DNA from: Caulobacteraceae bacterium
Lineage (GTDB): Bacteria > Pseudomonadota > Alphaproteobacteria > Caulobacterales > Caulobacteraceae
Direction: 5' to 3'
DNA: 64,000 bases
Assembly: GCA_947441065.1 (NCBI GenBank)
Contig: CANESI010000002.1
Coordinates: forward strand, 62,001-126,000
Shown: positions 18,176 to 27,462 of the stretch, one piece after another
Position numbering within the stretch: position 1 is the stretch's first letter
Layout of the letters: the number at the start of each line of letters is the position of its first letter
The notes under the pieces: generated by a model
Told to the model about the DNA's origin: nothing
Database searches by the model: none
What the model saw: only the letters and a program-made list of their open reading frames with translations
Program-made: the position numbers and the translations under genes

Positions 18176-18940
18176 TTAGATCGGCCGCACGGGCAGGCCC
18201 GCTGCCCGCATCGCTGCCTTGGCTTCACCGATACTGACCTCTCCAAAGTGAAAGATCGAGGCGGCGAGTACCGCGTCAGCTCCGCCATCGCGCACACCGG
18301 CGACCAGATCGGCGCAAGATCCGGCCCCGCCACTGGCAATGACCGGCACATTGACCGCGCCGGTAATGGCGCGCAGCAAGGCCGTATCATAGCCGTTTTT
18401 GGCGCCGTCGCGGTCCATGGAGGTCAAGAGAATCTCACCGGCCCCGCGCTTGACGGCCGAAACGGCGTATTCGATCACATCCAGCCCCGTGGCCTTGCGC
18501 CCGCCATAGGTAAAGACCCCCCAGCCGGAACCATCGGGTCTGGCCTTGGCATCGATGGCCACCACAACACACTGGGAGCCAAAGGCATCGGCAGCGTCGG
18601 ACAGGAGGGCCGGGTTTTCAACCGCTGACGTATTGATCGAGATCTTGTCGGCACCGGCGCGCAAGAGGCGCCGCGCATCCTCAACGGCGCGAATACCGCC
18701 GCCGACCGAAACCGGCATGAAACAGACCTCAGCCGTGCGCGACACTACATCGAGTATAGCGCCGCGACCTTCATGGCTGGCGGTGATGTCGAGGAACATC
18801 AGTTCGTCAGCCCCAGCCGCGTCATAGGCCCGTGCCTGCTCAACCGGATCACCCGCATCGCGCAGGGCGAGGAAATTGACGCCCTTGACCACGCGGCCGT
18901 CCTTGACGTCGAGACAGGGAATGACGCGGACCTTGAGCAT
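18176..18940 (-). CDS. hisF: imidazole glycerol phosphate synthase subunit HisF
   Basis: HisF is the cyclase subunit that, with HisH, makes imidazole glycerol phosphate and AICAR. The 254-residue (beta-alpha)8 barrel begins [20 protein letters not shown] with the first catalytic Asp (CLDV). The second catalytic Asp is in [14 protein letters not shown], and phosphate loops include VGGGIR. It starts nine bases after the hisA stop. Confidence 0.98.
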   Translation of the reverse strand: MLKVRVIPCLDVKDGRVVKGVNFLALRDAGDPVEQARAYDAAGADELMFLDITASHEGRGAILDVVSRTAEVCFMPVSVGGGIRAVEDARRLLRAGADKISINTSAVENPALLSDAADAFGSQCVVVAIDAKARPDGSGWGVFTYGGRKATGLDVIEYAVSAVKRGAGEILLTSMDRDGAKNGYDTALLRAITGAVNVPVIASGGAGSCADLVAGVRDGGADAVLAASIFHFGEVSIGEAKAAMRAAGLPVRPI

Positions 18941-18949
18941 GATCTGTCC

Positions 18950-19687
18950 TTAGGCCGCGCGGCGCTTTTGCGCGGCGGCGAGCACTTCCGAAGGAACAAT
19001 GGCCCCATTATAGAGGGCACGGCCAAGGACCGCCCCGGCGATGGCCACGCCCGGACGGGCCTGAAGCCGGGTAATGTCATCGACAGAGGCAAAGCCGCCC
19101 GAGGCAATGACCGGAATATTGACTGCATCGGCAACGGCACCCACGGCCTCGACATTGACCCCGGTCAGGGCGCCGTCACGGCCAATATCGGTGACGATCA
19201 GGGCGGCGACCCCCGCATCCTCGAACCGGCGAGATAGGGTCACGGCATCAAGATCGGACGCTCCGACCCAACCGTCGACAGCGACCATGCCATCACGAAT
19301 ATCGACCGCCACGGCGATCTGTTCTGGAAAGGCCGCAGCGGCGCGGCGAACCATGTCTGGATCACGAACGGCAACCGTGCCCAAAATCACCCGGCTGACG
19401 CCTGCCTCGATCCAACGCTCGACCGCTTCATAGGTGCGGATACCGCCGCCGAGCTGAACCGGAATGGAAACGGTGCGCAAAATCTCGCTGACCGCATCGG
19501 CATTGACGGGCCGACCCTCAATTGCGCCATTGAGGTCGACCACATGCAGCCACTCAAAGCCGTTAGCGGCAAAGCGCGCTGCTTGATCGGCGGGCGAGCT
19601 GTTGAAGATGGTCGCCTTATCCATGTCGCCATGGAGCAGACGCACACATTGGCCGTCCTTCAGGTCGATGGCGGGGTAAAGTATCAT
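18950..19687 (-). CDS. hisA: phosphoribosylformimino-AICAR ribotide isomerase HisA
   Basis: HisA isomerises ProFAR to PRFAR in histidine synthesis. The 245-residue barrel starts [17 protein letters not shown] with the catalytic Asp at 8. It has the partner Asp in [14 protein letters not shown] and the phosphate loops QLGGGIR and ASGGFAS. The ATG at 19687 overlaps the hisH stop as ATGA; a GTG three codons upstream (19696) is possible but less natural. Confidence 0.97.
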   Translation of the reverse strand: MILYPAIDLKDGQCVRLLHGDMDKATIFNSSPADQAARFAANGFEWLHVVDLNGAIEGRPVNADAVSEILRTVSIPVQLGGGIRTYEAVERWIEAGVSRVILGTVAVRDPDMVRRAAAAFPEQIAVAVDIRDGMVAVDGWVGASDLDAVTLSRRFEDAGVAALIVTDIGRDGALTGVNVEAVGAVADAVNIPVIASGGFASVDDITRLQARPGVAIAGAVLGRALYNGAIVPSEVLAAAQKRRAA

Positions 19688-20328
19688 GGCCGCCACTCCA
19701 GGAAATTGGCGAGCAGGCGAAGGCCTGCCGATTGTGATTTTTCAGGGTGAAACTGTACGCCCGCGACATTGGCCTTGGCCACAGCAGCGGTAAAGCGCCC
19801 GCCATGATCAACTTGAGCAATGACATTACTCGGGTCGCTGGGGAGCAGGGCGTAGGAATGGGTAAAGTACATATGCGCGCCGACCTCAAGCCCGCGCAGC
19901 AGCGGATGGTCGGTCATCTCTTCGAGCGCGTTCCAGCCCATATGGGGGATCTTACAGTGCGGATCGCTGGGGGTGAGGGGGCGAACCTCTCCGCCGACCC
20001 AGCCAAGGCCTTGGGTCTGACCGAACTCTAAGCCGCGTTCGGCGAGCAGTTGCATGCCGACACAGACGCCTAAGAACGGCTTGGCGCCCTGTTGAACGGC
20101 GGTGGTCATCGCCTCGATCACGCCGGTCCGCTCACCCAGCGCCCTCATACAGGCGGCAAAGGCCCCGACGCCGGGCAGCACGAGGCGATCAGCCGCCGCA
20201 ATGATCTTGGGATCATCACTGGCGCAGATGTCGAAGCCACCGCTCAGTGTCGCTGCTGCGGCCACCAACGCCTTTTGGGCTGAGCGCAGGTTTCCCGAGC
20301 CGTAATCAATCAGAACAATCTTTTGCAT
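19684..20328 (-). CDS. hisH: imidazole glycerol phosphate synthase glutaminase subunit HisH
   Basis: HisH supplies ammonia from glutamine to HisF. The 214-residue class I glutamine amidotransferase opens [18 protein letters not shown]. It has the nucleophile Cys in [11 protein letters not shown] (about 87) and the His-Glu pair in [12 protein letters not shown] near the C-terminus. It lies eight bases after hisB and overlaps hisA. Confidence 0.98.
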   Translation of the reverse strand: MQKIVLIDYGSGNLRSAQKALVAAAATLSGGFDICASDDPKIIAAADRLVLPGVGAFAACMRALGERTGVIEAMTTAVQQGAKPFLGVCVGMQLLAERGLEFGQTQGLGWVGGEVRPLTPSDPHCKIPHMGWNALEEMTDHPLLRGLEVGAHMYFTHSYALLPSDPSNVIAQVDHGGRFTAAVAKANVAGVQFHPEKSQSAGLRLLANFLEWRP

Positions 20329-20336
20329 GGGCGCGG

Positions 20337-20933
20337 TTACAGAACGCCCTTGGTCGAGGCTGCTTGGCCTTGGGTCTTGGGATCAAGCTCGACGGCCGTG
20401 CGAAGGGCGCGGGCCAGCGCCTTAAAGCCGCTCTCGGCAATATGGTGATTGTTCTCGCCATAGGCGCATTCCAGGTGCACGCAGGCCCCGCTATTCATGG
20501 CAAAGGCTTGGTGAAACTCTTTGAACAGTTCGGTGTCGAAATCACCAATCTTTGGACGGCTGAAAGCCACCTTCCAGACCAGATAGGGCCGGTTGGACAG
20601 GTCAATGGCGCAGCGGCTCAAGGTCTCGTCCATCGGGATCTCGGCATGGCCAAAGCGGCGAATTCCGGCAAAGCCATCAAGGGCCTTGGCCATGGCCTGA
20701 CCCAAGACAATGCCGACATCTTCGACCGTGTGGTGAAAATCAATATGCAGATCGCCCTTGGCCTCGACGGTCAGATCAAAGCCGCCATGGCGGGCGAAAC
20801 TGTCTAACATATGGTCAAAGAAGCCAATGCCGGTCGAGACCTGAGCCTTGCCCGTCCCGTCCAGATCAATCGTGACCCGGATATGGGTCTCTTTGGTTTC
20901 GCGAACAACTTCGGCGGTTCTCGGTGCAGCCAT
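20337..20933 (-). CDS. hisB: imidazoleglycerol-phosphate dehydratase HisB
   Basis: HisB dehydrates imidazole glycerol phosphate to imidazole acetol phosphate. The 198-residue protein is the short, monofunctional form without the N-terminal phosphatase domain. It carries the paired metal motifs HxxxDxxxxH-type [24 protein letters not shown] and the second-half [17 protein letters not shown]. The frame continues upstream into the kinase gene, but the ATG at 20933, with GGAG-type bases before it, is the natural start. Confidence 0.97.
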   Translation of the reverse strand: MAAPRTAEVVRETKETHIRVTIDLDGTGKAQVSTGIGFFDHMLDSFARHGGFDLTVEAKGDLHIDFHHTVEDVGIVLGQAMAKALDGFAGIRRFGHAEIPMDETLSRCAIDLSNRPYLVWKVAFSRPKIGDFDTELFKEFHQAFAMNSGACVHLECAYGENNHHIAESGFKALARALRTAVELDPKTQGQAASTKGVL

Positions 20934-20947
20934 GGGGACGGCTCCTT

Positions 20948-21937
20948 TTAAAGGCCAGCTTGGGCGACGAGGTCCTTGAGGGAGACCTGTGGGCGTGGAC
21001 CATAGTGGGAAATGACTTCGGCGGCGGCTAAGGACCCCAGTCGCCCGCAATCGGCAAAGGACCTGCCCCGCGCCAGACCAAAGAGGAAGCCCGCCGCATA
21101 TTGATCGCCTGCGCCGGTAGTGTCGAGCACGTGACCGACGGGGCTGGCGGTAATCTGGTGGATCTGGTCGCCAGCCAAGATGGTTGAGCCCTGCTCACCG
21201 CGCGTTACGGCGGCGATATTGGCCCGGCCGCGCATGGCGTCGATGGCGGCATTGACGTCATCGGTCTCAAACAGGGCGCAGATCTCGGCCTCATTGGCAA
21301 AGACGATGTCGACCTCGCTGTCGATAAAGCCCAGAAGCGCGGCGCGGTGACGCTCAACAACAAAACTGTCGGACAGTGTCAGGGCGATCATCCGGCTGTT
21401 GGTGCGGGCAATGGCCGTGGCCTTGGCAAAGGCCCGGCGAGCGGCTTCGGGATCGAACAGATAGCCCTCAAGATAGAGAATGCTGGAGGCCGTGATGAGA
21501 TCTGGATCGACATCGGCAGCGGTCAGCTGGTTGGACGCGCCCAAAAAGGTCGACATGGTCCTTTGACCATCGGGCGTCACATTGATCAGGCAGCGCGCGG
21601 TCGCGGGACCATCGATCAGGCGCGGAATGTCGAACTGAACACCGATGGCGCGAATATCGTGGGCAAAGACGTCGCCAAGCTGGTCTTGAGCCACCTTACC
21701 AATATAGGCCGCCGTACCGCCAAGGCTGGCAATGCCCGCCACCGTGTTGGCCGCAGACCCGCCCGAGGTCTCGATCCCAGCGGCCATGCGGCCATAGAGC
21801 TCTGCTGCCCGATCATCGTCAATTAGGGCCATCGAGCCCTTGGCCATGCCTTCAGTCACAAGGAACGCGTCATTGGCGGGCGAGATCACATCGACGATGG
21901 CATTGCCGATGGCGGCGACGTCATATTGGGCGGTCAT
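20948..21937 (-). CDS. PfkB-family kinase, probable adenosine kinase
   Basis: This 329-residue ribokinase-type enzyme has the N-terminal [16 protein letters not shown] and the C-terminal anion-hole motif [14 protein letters not shown] with the catalytic Asp. Close relatives in alphaproteobacteria are annotated as adenosine kinase, which returns adenosine to AMP. Substrate choice cannot be proved by eye, and sugar kinases of the same fold are alternatives. The ATG at 21937 is preferred over the upstream TTG. It heads the his genes with a 14-bp gap and is probably co-transcribed. The link is plausible because the pathway recycles AICAR and purines. Confidence 0.85.
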   Translation of the reverse strand: MTAQYDVAAIGNAIVDVISPANDAFLVTEGMAKGSMALIDDDRAAELYGRMAAGIETSGGSAANTVAGIASLGGTAAYIGKVAQDQLGDVFAHDIRAIGVQFDIPRLIDGPATARCLINVTPDGQRTMSTFLGASNQLTAADVDPDLITASSILYLEGYLFDPEAARRAFAKATAIARTNSRMIALTLSDSFVVERHRAALLGFIDSEVDIVFANEAEICALFETDDVNAAIDAMRGRANIAAVTRGEQGSTILAGDQIHQITASPVGHVLDTTGAGDQYAAGFLFGLARGRSFADCGRLGSLAAAEVISHYGPRPQVSLKDLVAQAGL

Positions 21938-22072
21938 GGGCGGCAATTACCTGAAAAGCACGAAAAGCGTGCCCTCCTATAGTCTGACTGGCGTCTGAGG
22001 GCAAAGGCGCAAGCGGGTCAATAGCGCACGGACACCGTTGCCAGTCCCTTAAAGGCACGTTACCTCGAAAAA

Positions 22073-22948
22073 ATGACCTCAAAGCCCCACATCGCGATCC
22101 TCGTTCCCTCGCCAGACAACCACCAGCATGATGAGCGTTGGCCGGGTAATTTCGAAATCCTTGCCGCGCCCTTGCGCGCCCTTGGCGCGACGGTCGAGCC
22201 TCAGCCTTGGATTGATGGGGCGCCGGCTGAGGCCCTGCTCGCCTATGACCGGGTCCTGCCGCTCTTGGCTTGGGGCTATCATTTGCGGAGAAAGGATTGG
22301 TTTGAGCGCCGAGAGCTCTGGCAAGATCTCGGCGTACGGCTCGACCATGATCCAAAGATTCTGGGCTGGAATACCAGCAAGGCCTATTTGGCTGAACTGG
22401 CCGCCAAGGGCGCGCCCGTCACGCCGAGCCTAATGGTCGATGGGGTGACTGAGGCGGATCTGGCCAAGGCGCGCGAGCAGTTTCAAAGCCAGAGGCTCGT
22501 GATCAAGCCGCAAATCTCTGCCGGGGCGCACCAGACCCTTGTGGTTCAAGACCATGACCAGCTCGGCAGCCTCCCCTCCGGCCCCGTGATCCTGCAGCCC
22601 TTCTTGCCCTCGGTCGGCGAGGAGGGAGAACTGTCCCTGTTCTATTTTGGCGGCGTCTTTAGCCATGCTGTGGCCAAGGTGGCTCGGCACGGTGATTTTC
22701 GGGTTCAGCCGCAATATGGCGGGGCAACGACGGCCATTGATCCGAGCCCAGAGGCACGCAATGCCGCCGCTGCAGTCTTGGCGGCCTGTGGCCTGGACCT
22801 GACCTATGCCCGGGTCGATCTGATCCGCTGTCTCGATGGAAGCCTCAGGCTGATGGAGCTGGAGGTGATCGAGCCGGACCTGTTCCTAGCCTTTGCGCCC
22901 GATGGCGGCGCGGCCTATGGCCGAGCGATCCTAAAGTCGTTTCTCTAG
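22073..22948 (+). CDS. ATP-grasp domain protein of unknown substrate
   Basis: This 291-residue protein belongs to the ATP-grasp ligases, close to the glutathione-synthetase/DcsG-like group. Visible elements are an N-terminal Rossmann-like part (HIAILVPSPDNHQHDERW), a central WNTSKAYLAELAAKGAPVTPS, and the ATP-binding lysine strand RLVIKPQISAGAHQT. A Gly-rich loop follows, then the C-terminal metal-binding LMELEVIEPDLFL. The substrates are not recognisable; a carboxylate is expected to be joined to an amine or thiol. Its stop interlocks with that of nth through CTAG. No carrier or peptide-synthesis gene lies beside it. Confidence 0.8.
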   Translation: MTSKPHIAILVPSPDNHQHDERWPGNFEILAAPLRALGATVEPQPWIDGAPAEALLAYDRVLPLLAWGYHLRRKDWFERRELWQDLGVRLDHDPKILGWNTSKAYLAELAAKGAPVTPSLMVDGVTEADLAKAREQFQSQRLVIKPQISAGAHQTLVVQDHDQLGSLPSGPVILQPFLPSVGEEGELSLFYFGGVFSHAVAKVARHGDFRVQPQYGGATTAIDPSPEARNAAAAVLAACGLDLTYARVDLIRCLDGSLRLMELEVIEPDLFLAFAPDGGAAYGRAILKSFL

Positions 22949-23640
22949 AACAGGTCTCTTGAGGGGCACAGGTCCGAGATCGGGCAGGTGCTGCATTTGG
23001 GCGAGCGGGCGACGCAGATATAGCGGCCCTGCAGGATCAGCCAATGGTGGGCTCGGGTCAGGGCGTGCTCCGGCACGATGGCCATCAGTTGGGCCTCGAC
23101 CTGATCGGGCGTCTTGCCATTGGCCAATTTGAGCCGGTGAGCGACCCGATAGACATGGGTGTCGACCGCTATGGCCGGTTCAATATCCAGTTCATTGAGC
23201 ACAACGCTGGCCGTCTTGCGGCCAACCCCGGGAAGGGCCTCGAGCGAGGCGCGATCGGTTGGCACCTGTCCGCCATGCAGGTCGATTAAGATCTGGGACA
23301 GGGCCATGACGTTCTTGGCCTTGTTGCGATAGAGCCCGATGGTCTTGATATGGTCGGTGACGCCTTCAAGGCCCAGGGCCAGCATGTCGGCGGGATTGTC
23401 GGCCTTCTTGAACAGTGGCTCGACGGCCTTATTGACCCCCTTATCGGTGGCCTGAGCCGACAAGACCACGGCGACCAAGAGTGTATAGGGGTTGGAAAAA
23501 TGAAGCTCGGTGCGGGGGTGGACATTGGCCGCTTCAAACCGCGCAAACAGGATTTCGATCCTCTCGCGCTCTTGCGGCGACAGGCGTTTGGCGCGCGGCG
23601 TGGTTTTGGCTTTGGTCTTGCTGATCATGGCGGGGATCAT
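22945..23640 (-). CDS. nth: endonuclease III (Nth)
   Basis: Endonuclease III removes oxidised pyrimidines and nicks the abasic site in base-excision repair. The 231-residue protein has the helix-hairpin-helix LPGVGRKTASVVLNE with the catalytic lysine and the catalytic Asp in AVDTHVYRVAHRL. The C-terminal four-cysteine [4Fe-4S] loop C-x6-C-x2-C-x5-C is intact. The N-terminus is Lys/Arg-rich; an internal ATG at codon 5 (MISKTK) is an alternative start. Confidence 0.97.
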   Translation of the reverse strand: MIPAMISKTKAKTTPRAKRLSPQERERIEILFARFEAANVHPRTELHFSNPYTLLVAVVLSAQATDKGVNKAVEPLFKKADNPADMLALGLEGVTDHIKTIGLYRNKAKNVMALSQILIDLHGGQVPTDRASLEALPGVGRKTASVVLNELDIEPAIAVDTHVYRVAHRLKLANGKTPDQVEAQLMAIVPEHALTRAHHWLILQGRYICVARSPKCSTCPISDLCPSRDLF

Positions 23641-23744
23641 GCCTCGGCAATCCCATCACGCCAATCACCATTACGCCCAAGCCGCAAAACGGATGACGAT
23701 AGGCAAGCGGTTAAAACGCGTATGAGACAAGGCCTCATAGGTCA

Positions 23745-23770
23745 TTGACACATAAGTCAGTGACCCATAA
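23745..23770 (+). promoter_or_regulatory. promoter/operator of the toxin-antitoxin pair
   Basis: TGACACATAA (23746-23755) is repeated as TGACCCATAA (23761-23770), a 9-of-10 direct repeat with 15-bp period. It overlaps a TTGACA (23745-23750) and an A/T-rich -10-like segment (about 23766-23773). The layout suggests the antitoxin binds the repeat and blocks its own promoter. Transcription would begin about at the ATG at 23781, so the message may be leaderless. Confidence 0.5.
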
Positions 23771-23780
23771 ATATTTGCCT

Positions 23781-24122
23781 ATGACGATTTTGCAAACCGT
23801 TGTGGAGCTTCCCGAATTCCTTCGCAGGGCAAAGGCCATCATGACGGAGGCCGAACGCTTTAGCTTGGTGAACTATGTAGCGACCAATCCAAATAGCGGC
23901 GTGTCATTAGGCGGCGGGTTGCGTAAGGTCCGTATCCCTCGCGAAGGCGGCGGCAAAAGTGGAGGCTATAGAACCCTCTACGTCTTTGGGGGCATACAGA
24001 TGCCAATATTCTTGGTCACGGTATTTGCCAAAAATGAAAAAGATAATTTGAGCGCAAGCGAACAGGCCGCTGCGATCCATCTGAGCAAAATCCTAATAGA
24101 CACCTACGGAGACAGACAATGA
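23781..24122 (+). CDS. higB: RelE/HigB-like toxin of a type II toxin-antitoxin system
   Basis: This 113-residue protein resembles the RelE/HigB2 family of mRNA-cleaving toxins. Recognisable parts are LRKVRIPREGGGKSGGYRTLYVF, spread over the central beta-sheet, then FLVTVFAKNEKDNLS and a C-terminal helix. The gene order toxin-then-antitoxin and the four-base overlap with the next gene are those of HigBA/RelE-NadS modules. The ATG at 23781 has no Shine-Dalgarno. An in-frame TTG at 23745 would place a promoter element inside the gene and is rejected. Confidence 0.85.
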   Translation: MTILQTVVELPEFLRRAKAIMTEAERFSLVNYVATNPNSGVSLGGGLRKVRIPREGGGKSGGYRTLYVFGGIQMPIFLVTVFAKNEKDNLSASEQAAAIHLSKILIDTYGDRQ

Positions 24123-24406
24123 GCGCCCATGACAGCATCATGCAAGGACTGACAGAAGCCTTGGCCTATGCCCAGGGCAAGGATGTCGGCGCAAGGGTCC
24201 ACTCTGTTGAGATTCCCAATGTTGATGTCGCCTCGGTTCGGGCGCGAACGGGTCTCTCGCAAGGCGATTTCGCTCGCAGCATTGGCGTTGCCAAGGGGAC
24301 ACTTCTAAACTGGGAGCATGGGCGGCGGCGACCAACCGGCCCGGCTCAGGTCCTCCTTGCCATGATCGACAAGAAACCCTCCTTGGTGACCGAATTGCTT
24401 CGGTAA
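24119..24406 (+). CDS. higA: HigA/NadS-type antitoxin, XRE-family DNA-binding protein
   Basis: This 95-residue protein has an N-terminal arm of about 35 residues (toxin-binding in relatives). A helix-turn-helix follows, RARTGLSQGDFARSIGVAKGTLLNWEHGRR at about 40-70, of the XRE type with a C-terminal DNA-binding domain. It starts within the toxin stop (ATGA, 24119-24122), so translation is coupled. It should neutralise the toxin and repress the operon. Confidence 0.88.
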   Translation: MSAHDSIMQGLTEALAYAQGKDVGARVHSVEIPNVDVASVRARTGLSQGDFARSIGVAKGTLLNWEHGRRRPTGPAQVLLAMIDKKPSLVTELLR

Positions 24407-24581
24407 GAGCAAGTTCCCATCATAGGGGGCAAATCCATGATGGGACAAAGCCATGGACTATTCCATTTCGAACATGCAGTTCACCCCTGAAGCCAAGCAC
24501 CTGATCCACTTTCATTGTCTCTATCCCCGATCTTGGCCCATAGGATAGGGTGTCGCGGGCGCGATATTTTGGAGCCAAGCC

Positions 24582-25328
24582 ATGTTCAGTGATGATGAGG
24601 TCGAGCGCTATGCCCGCCATCTGGTCTTGCGTGAAATTGGCGGCCAAGGTCAGCAGAAGCTAAAGGCGGCCAAGGTTTTGGTGGTCGGGGCGGGCGGGCT
24701 TGGCGGACCGGCGGCGCTCTATCTGGCGGCTGCGGGCGTAGGGACCTTGGGTCTGGTTGATGCCGACCATGTCAGCCTATCAAACCTACAACGCCAAATC
24801 CTCTTTTCGACACAGGATGTGGGCAGATCCAAGACCGACATTGGCGCGCAGCATCTGGCCGCGCTGAACCCCGAGGTTCAACTGGTCTCACATCCCTTTG
24901 GCCTGACCGCAGACAATGCAGACGCCCTGATCGGCCAATATGATCTGGTGTTGGACGGGGTCGATGACTTTGCTGTGCGCTATCTGATCAACGCGGCTTG
25001 CCTTGCGACCGGCAAGACCCTGGTGTCCGGCGCGATTGGGCGCTGGACCGGGCAGGTGGCAGTTTTCCACGGCCAGCCCTGCTATCGCTGTCTGGTGCCA
25101 GAAATACCGCCCGGCGCGGAGACCTGTTCTGCCGTCGGGGTGGTCGGGGCCTTGGCGGGGATTATCGGCTCCATGATGGCGCTCGAGGCGATCAAACAGA
25201 TCACGGGGGCGGGCGAGACCCTGTCCTCACGGCTTTTTGTCTATGATGGCCTATCCGCCGAGGCGCGGACGGTTAGATTGGGTCCTGATCCGGATTGCCC
25301 GGCCTGCGGGACCGGGGCTGAGGGATAG
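24582..25328 (+). CDS. moeB: HesA/MoeB/ThiF family adenylyltransferase
   Basis: This E1-like enzyme adenylates the C-terminus of a small ubiquitin-fold sulphur carrier such as MoaD or ThiS. The 248-residue protein has RYARHLVLREIGGQGQQKL, the nucleotide loop GAGGLGGPAALYLAAAG, and the SNLQRQILF arginine-containing motif. The conserved Asp is in DGVDDF. Two CxxC pairs for zinc (CYRC and CPAC) and the Cys-containing ETCSAVGVVG are also present. Whether it serves molybdopterin or thiamine synthesis is unclear because no carrier gene lies nearby; thiE is 36 kb away. Confidence 0.9.
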   Translation: MFSDDEVERYARHLVLREIGGQGQQKLKAAKVLVVGAGGLGGPAALYLAAAGVGTLGLVDADHVSLSNLQRQILFSTQDVGRSKTDIGAQHLAALNPEVQLVSHPFGLTADNADALIGQYDLVLDGVDDFAVRYLINAACLATGKTLVSGAIGRWTGQVAVFHGQPCYRCLVPEIPPGAETCSAVGVVGALAGIIGSMMALEAIKQITGAGETLSSRLFVYDGLSAEARTVRLGPDPDCPACGTGAEG

Positions 25329-25364
25329 ACGATCAAACTGGGGCGGATGCGCGGGGGCGTGATT

Positions 25365-26357
25365 ATGAAATTGGCTTTGAAAATTGTTGGCGGCCTTGTT
25401 TTGGGTCTGCTGGTCCTGATTGTCGGGACCTATCTGGCCCTGCGCCGCCCCGACATCGCGTTTGAGACGCTTGAGGCACAATATGCCAACAGCGCCTCGC
25501 GCTATCTCGATCTGCCGGATGGGGTCCGTGTCCACTATCGCGACCAAGGCAATCCCAAGGGACCCGTCTTGGTGCTGGTTCACGGCTTTTCCGCCTCGCT
25601 CCATACGTGGGAGCCTTGGGTCCAGAGGTTGGGTGGTCGGTACCGGATCATCACGCTCGACCTGCCCGGCCATGGCCTGACGCGGGCGCCCGCGACCTAT
25701 GTCTCGTCGACCGAAAAGCAGGTGGATGTGGTTGTTCAGACCACCGAACGGCTTGGCCTGCAAGGTTTCGTTTTGGGGGGCAACTCGATGGGCGGCGGCG
25801 TGGCCTGGACCTTTGCCACGCTCTATCCCGAGCGCCTGAAGGGTCTGGCTCTGGTCAATAGTGTCGGCCTGCCGCGCGCCCAGACCAACGCCAAATCGCC
25901 TCTGGCCTTTAAGCTTTTGCGCTACCCCTTGGCCCGCGCTCTGGGCCAGCAGTTAGACACCTCTGCCTTGGTGGCGACGGGACTGAAGGGGGCCTTTTAC
26001 AACAAGGCGTTGGTCGATCAGGCCATGATTGACCGCTATGTGGCGCTGGGCCGGGCCGAGGGTCACCGGGCGATCATTTTGAACCAACAGGTGGGCCGTA
26101 AGATGCGCACAGAGGGCGAGGTCCGCGCCCTGCTCGGGGCCTTCAAGATGCCGGTTCTGGTCATGCATGGCCAAGAGGATGAGATCATACCGGTCGCCCA
26201 AGGTCAGGCCTTGGCCGCCGCCATTCCAGGCTCAACCCTCATCCTCTATCCGAAGGTGGGACATATTCCGATGGAAGAGGTGGCCGACAAATCCGCCGCC
26301 GATCTGGACGAATGGCTTAAGGAAAAGGGGATCGGCGCGCCGGAGCGGCCGATCTAA
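25365..26357 (+). CDS. alpha/beta hydrolase, membrane-anchored
   Basis: The 330-residue protein has an N-terminal hydrophobic anchor (about 5-24, LKIVGGLVLGLLVLIVGTYL) followed by an alpha/beta hydrolase fold. Features are the oxyanion-loop HGFSAS, the nucleophile elbow GGNSMGGG, the acid in HGQEDEIIP and the histidine in VGHIPMEE. It probably faces the periplasm. The substrate is unknown; lipase, esterase and haloperoxidase-like names are used for relatives. The ATG at 25365, preceded by a G-rich stretch, is preferred to the ATG at 25347. Confidence 0.87.
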   Translation: MKLALKIVGGLVLGLLVLIVGTYLALRRPDIAFETLEAQYANSASRYLDLPDGVRVHYRDQGNPKGPVLVLVHGFSASLHTWEPWVQRLGGRYRIITLDLPGHGLTRAPATYVSSTEKQVDVVVQTTERLGLQGFVLGGNSMGGGVAWTFATLYPERLKGLALVNSVGLPRAQTNAKSPLAFKLLRYPLARALGQQLDTSALVATGLKGAFYNKALVDQAMIDRYVALGRAEGHRAIILNQQVGRKMRTEGEVRALLGAFKMPVLVMHGQEDEIIPVAQGQALAAAIPGSTLILYPKVGHIPMEEVADKSAADLDEWLKEKGIGAPERPI

Positions 26358-26369
26358 TCCTAAAGGTGC

Positions 26370-27356
26370 TTACAGCATCGCCGGAATGACCCGGTCGGGC
26401 GGCCGGTGACCGTCCATATAGGTCTTGATGTTGATGATCACCTTCTCGCCCATATCGATGCGGCCCTCGACCGTGGCCGAGCCCATATGGGGCAAGAGCA
26501 CGACATTGGGCAGCTTGAGGAGCTTGGGATTGATCGCCGGTTCATGCTCATAGACGTCCAGACCGGCGCCTGCGATCTCGCCGCGCGCCAGCATATTGGC
26601 CAGAGCCGCCTCGTCGATCACTTCACCGCGCGCCGTATTGACCAAGATGGCATGGGGCTGAAGCAGCTTCATGCGCCGGGCGGACAGGAGGTGGAAGGTT
26701 GCGGGCGTGTGGGGGCAGTTGACCGACACCACATCCATGCGGGCCAGCATCTGGTCGAGGCTCTCCCAATAGGTGGCCTCCAACTCTTCTTCGATGCGGG
26801 GGCTGACCGGTTTGCGGTTGTGATAGTGGATCTGCAGACCGAAGGCCTTGGCGCGCTTGGCCACGGCCTGACCGATCCGGCCCATACCGACAATGCCCAA
26901 GCGCTTGCCATAGATCCGCCGGCCCATCATCCAGGTCGGCGACCAGCCTTGAAAGCCGCCGCTCTGAACCACCTGAGCGCCCTCAACGACGCGGCGCGCA
27001 GAGGCCAGAATGAGGGCCATAGTCATATCGGCTGTGTCTTCGGTCAGAACGCCGGGGGTGTTGGTGACGGTAATGCCGCGTGCATTGGCAGTGGCGACAT
27101 CGATATTATCGACCCCAGCCCCAAAATTGGCGATCAGCTTGAGCGAGGGTCCGGCGCGCGACAGAAGACGCGAATCAATCCGATCAGTAATGGTCGGGAC
27201 CAGCACCTCGGCGCGTTGAAGCGCGTCAAGGAGTTCGTCCTGCCCCATGGGCTGGTCGGTCAGGTTCAACTCGGTGTCGAACAATTCACGCATACGGGTC
27301 TCCACCGGATCGGGGAGTTTGCGTGTAACAATGACTTTCGGCTTGCGGACGGCCAT
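26370..27356 (-). CDS. D-2-hydroxyacid dehydrogenase (D-glycerate dehydrogenase / glyoxylate reductase type)
   Basis: This 328-residue NAD(P)-dependent dehydrogenase has the substrate loop NFGAGVDNIDV, the Rossmann motif GIVGMGRIGQAVAKR at about 150, and the catalytic Arg in NTARGEVIDE. The Glu is in DVYEHEP and the His in LLPHMGSAT. The TRKLPDPVETRM start and overall pattern match glyoxylate/hydroxypyruvate reductases. The frame stays open 61 codons upstream. The ATG at 27356 (MAVRKPKVIVTRKLP) is the family start. Confidence 0.93.
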   Translation of the reverse strand: MAVRKPKVIVTRKLPDPVETRMRELFDTELNLTDQPMGQDELLDALQRAEVLVPTITDRIDSRLLSRAGPSLKLIANFGAGVDNIDVATANARGITVTNTPGVLTEDTADMTMALILASARRVVEGAQVVQSGGFQGWSPTWMMGRRIYGKRLGIVGMGRIGQAVAKRAKAFGLQIHYHNRKPVSPRIEEELEATYWESLDQMLARMDVVSVNCPHTPATFHLLSARRMKLLQPHAILVNTARGEVIDEAALANMLARGEIAGAGLDVYEHEPAINPKLLKLPNVVLLPHMGSATVEGRIDMGEKVIINIKTYMDGHRPPDRVIPAML

Positions 27357-27462
27357 GAAGCAATCTGAAAAAGAGGCGGCGCGCTCGAGGCGCGATATTG
27401 CTATCTGTAGCAAAGGGCACCGCTTCGGCCAAGGCGGCTGTGCGATCTGGGACGCAAGAGTT

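Noticed and set aside
24420-24647. 75-codon minus-strand frame before moeB
   Set aside because: It starts inside moeB and lacks a ribosome-binding site or homology; the gap 24407-24581 probably holds only the moeB promoter.
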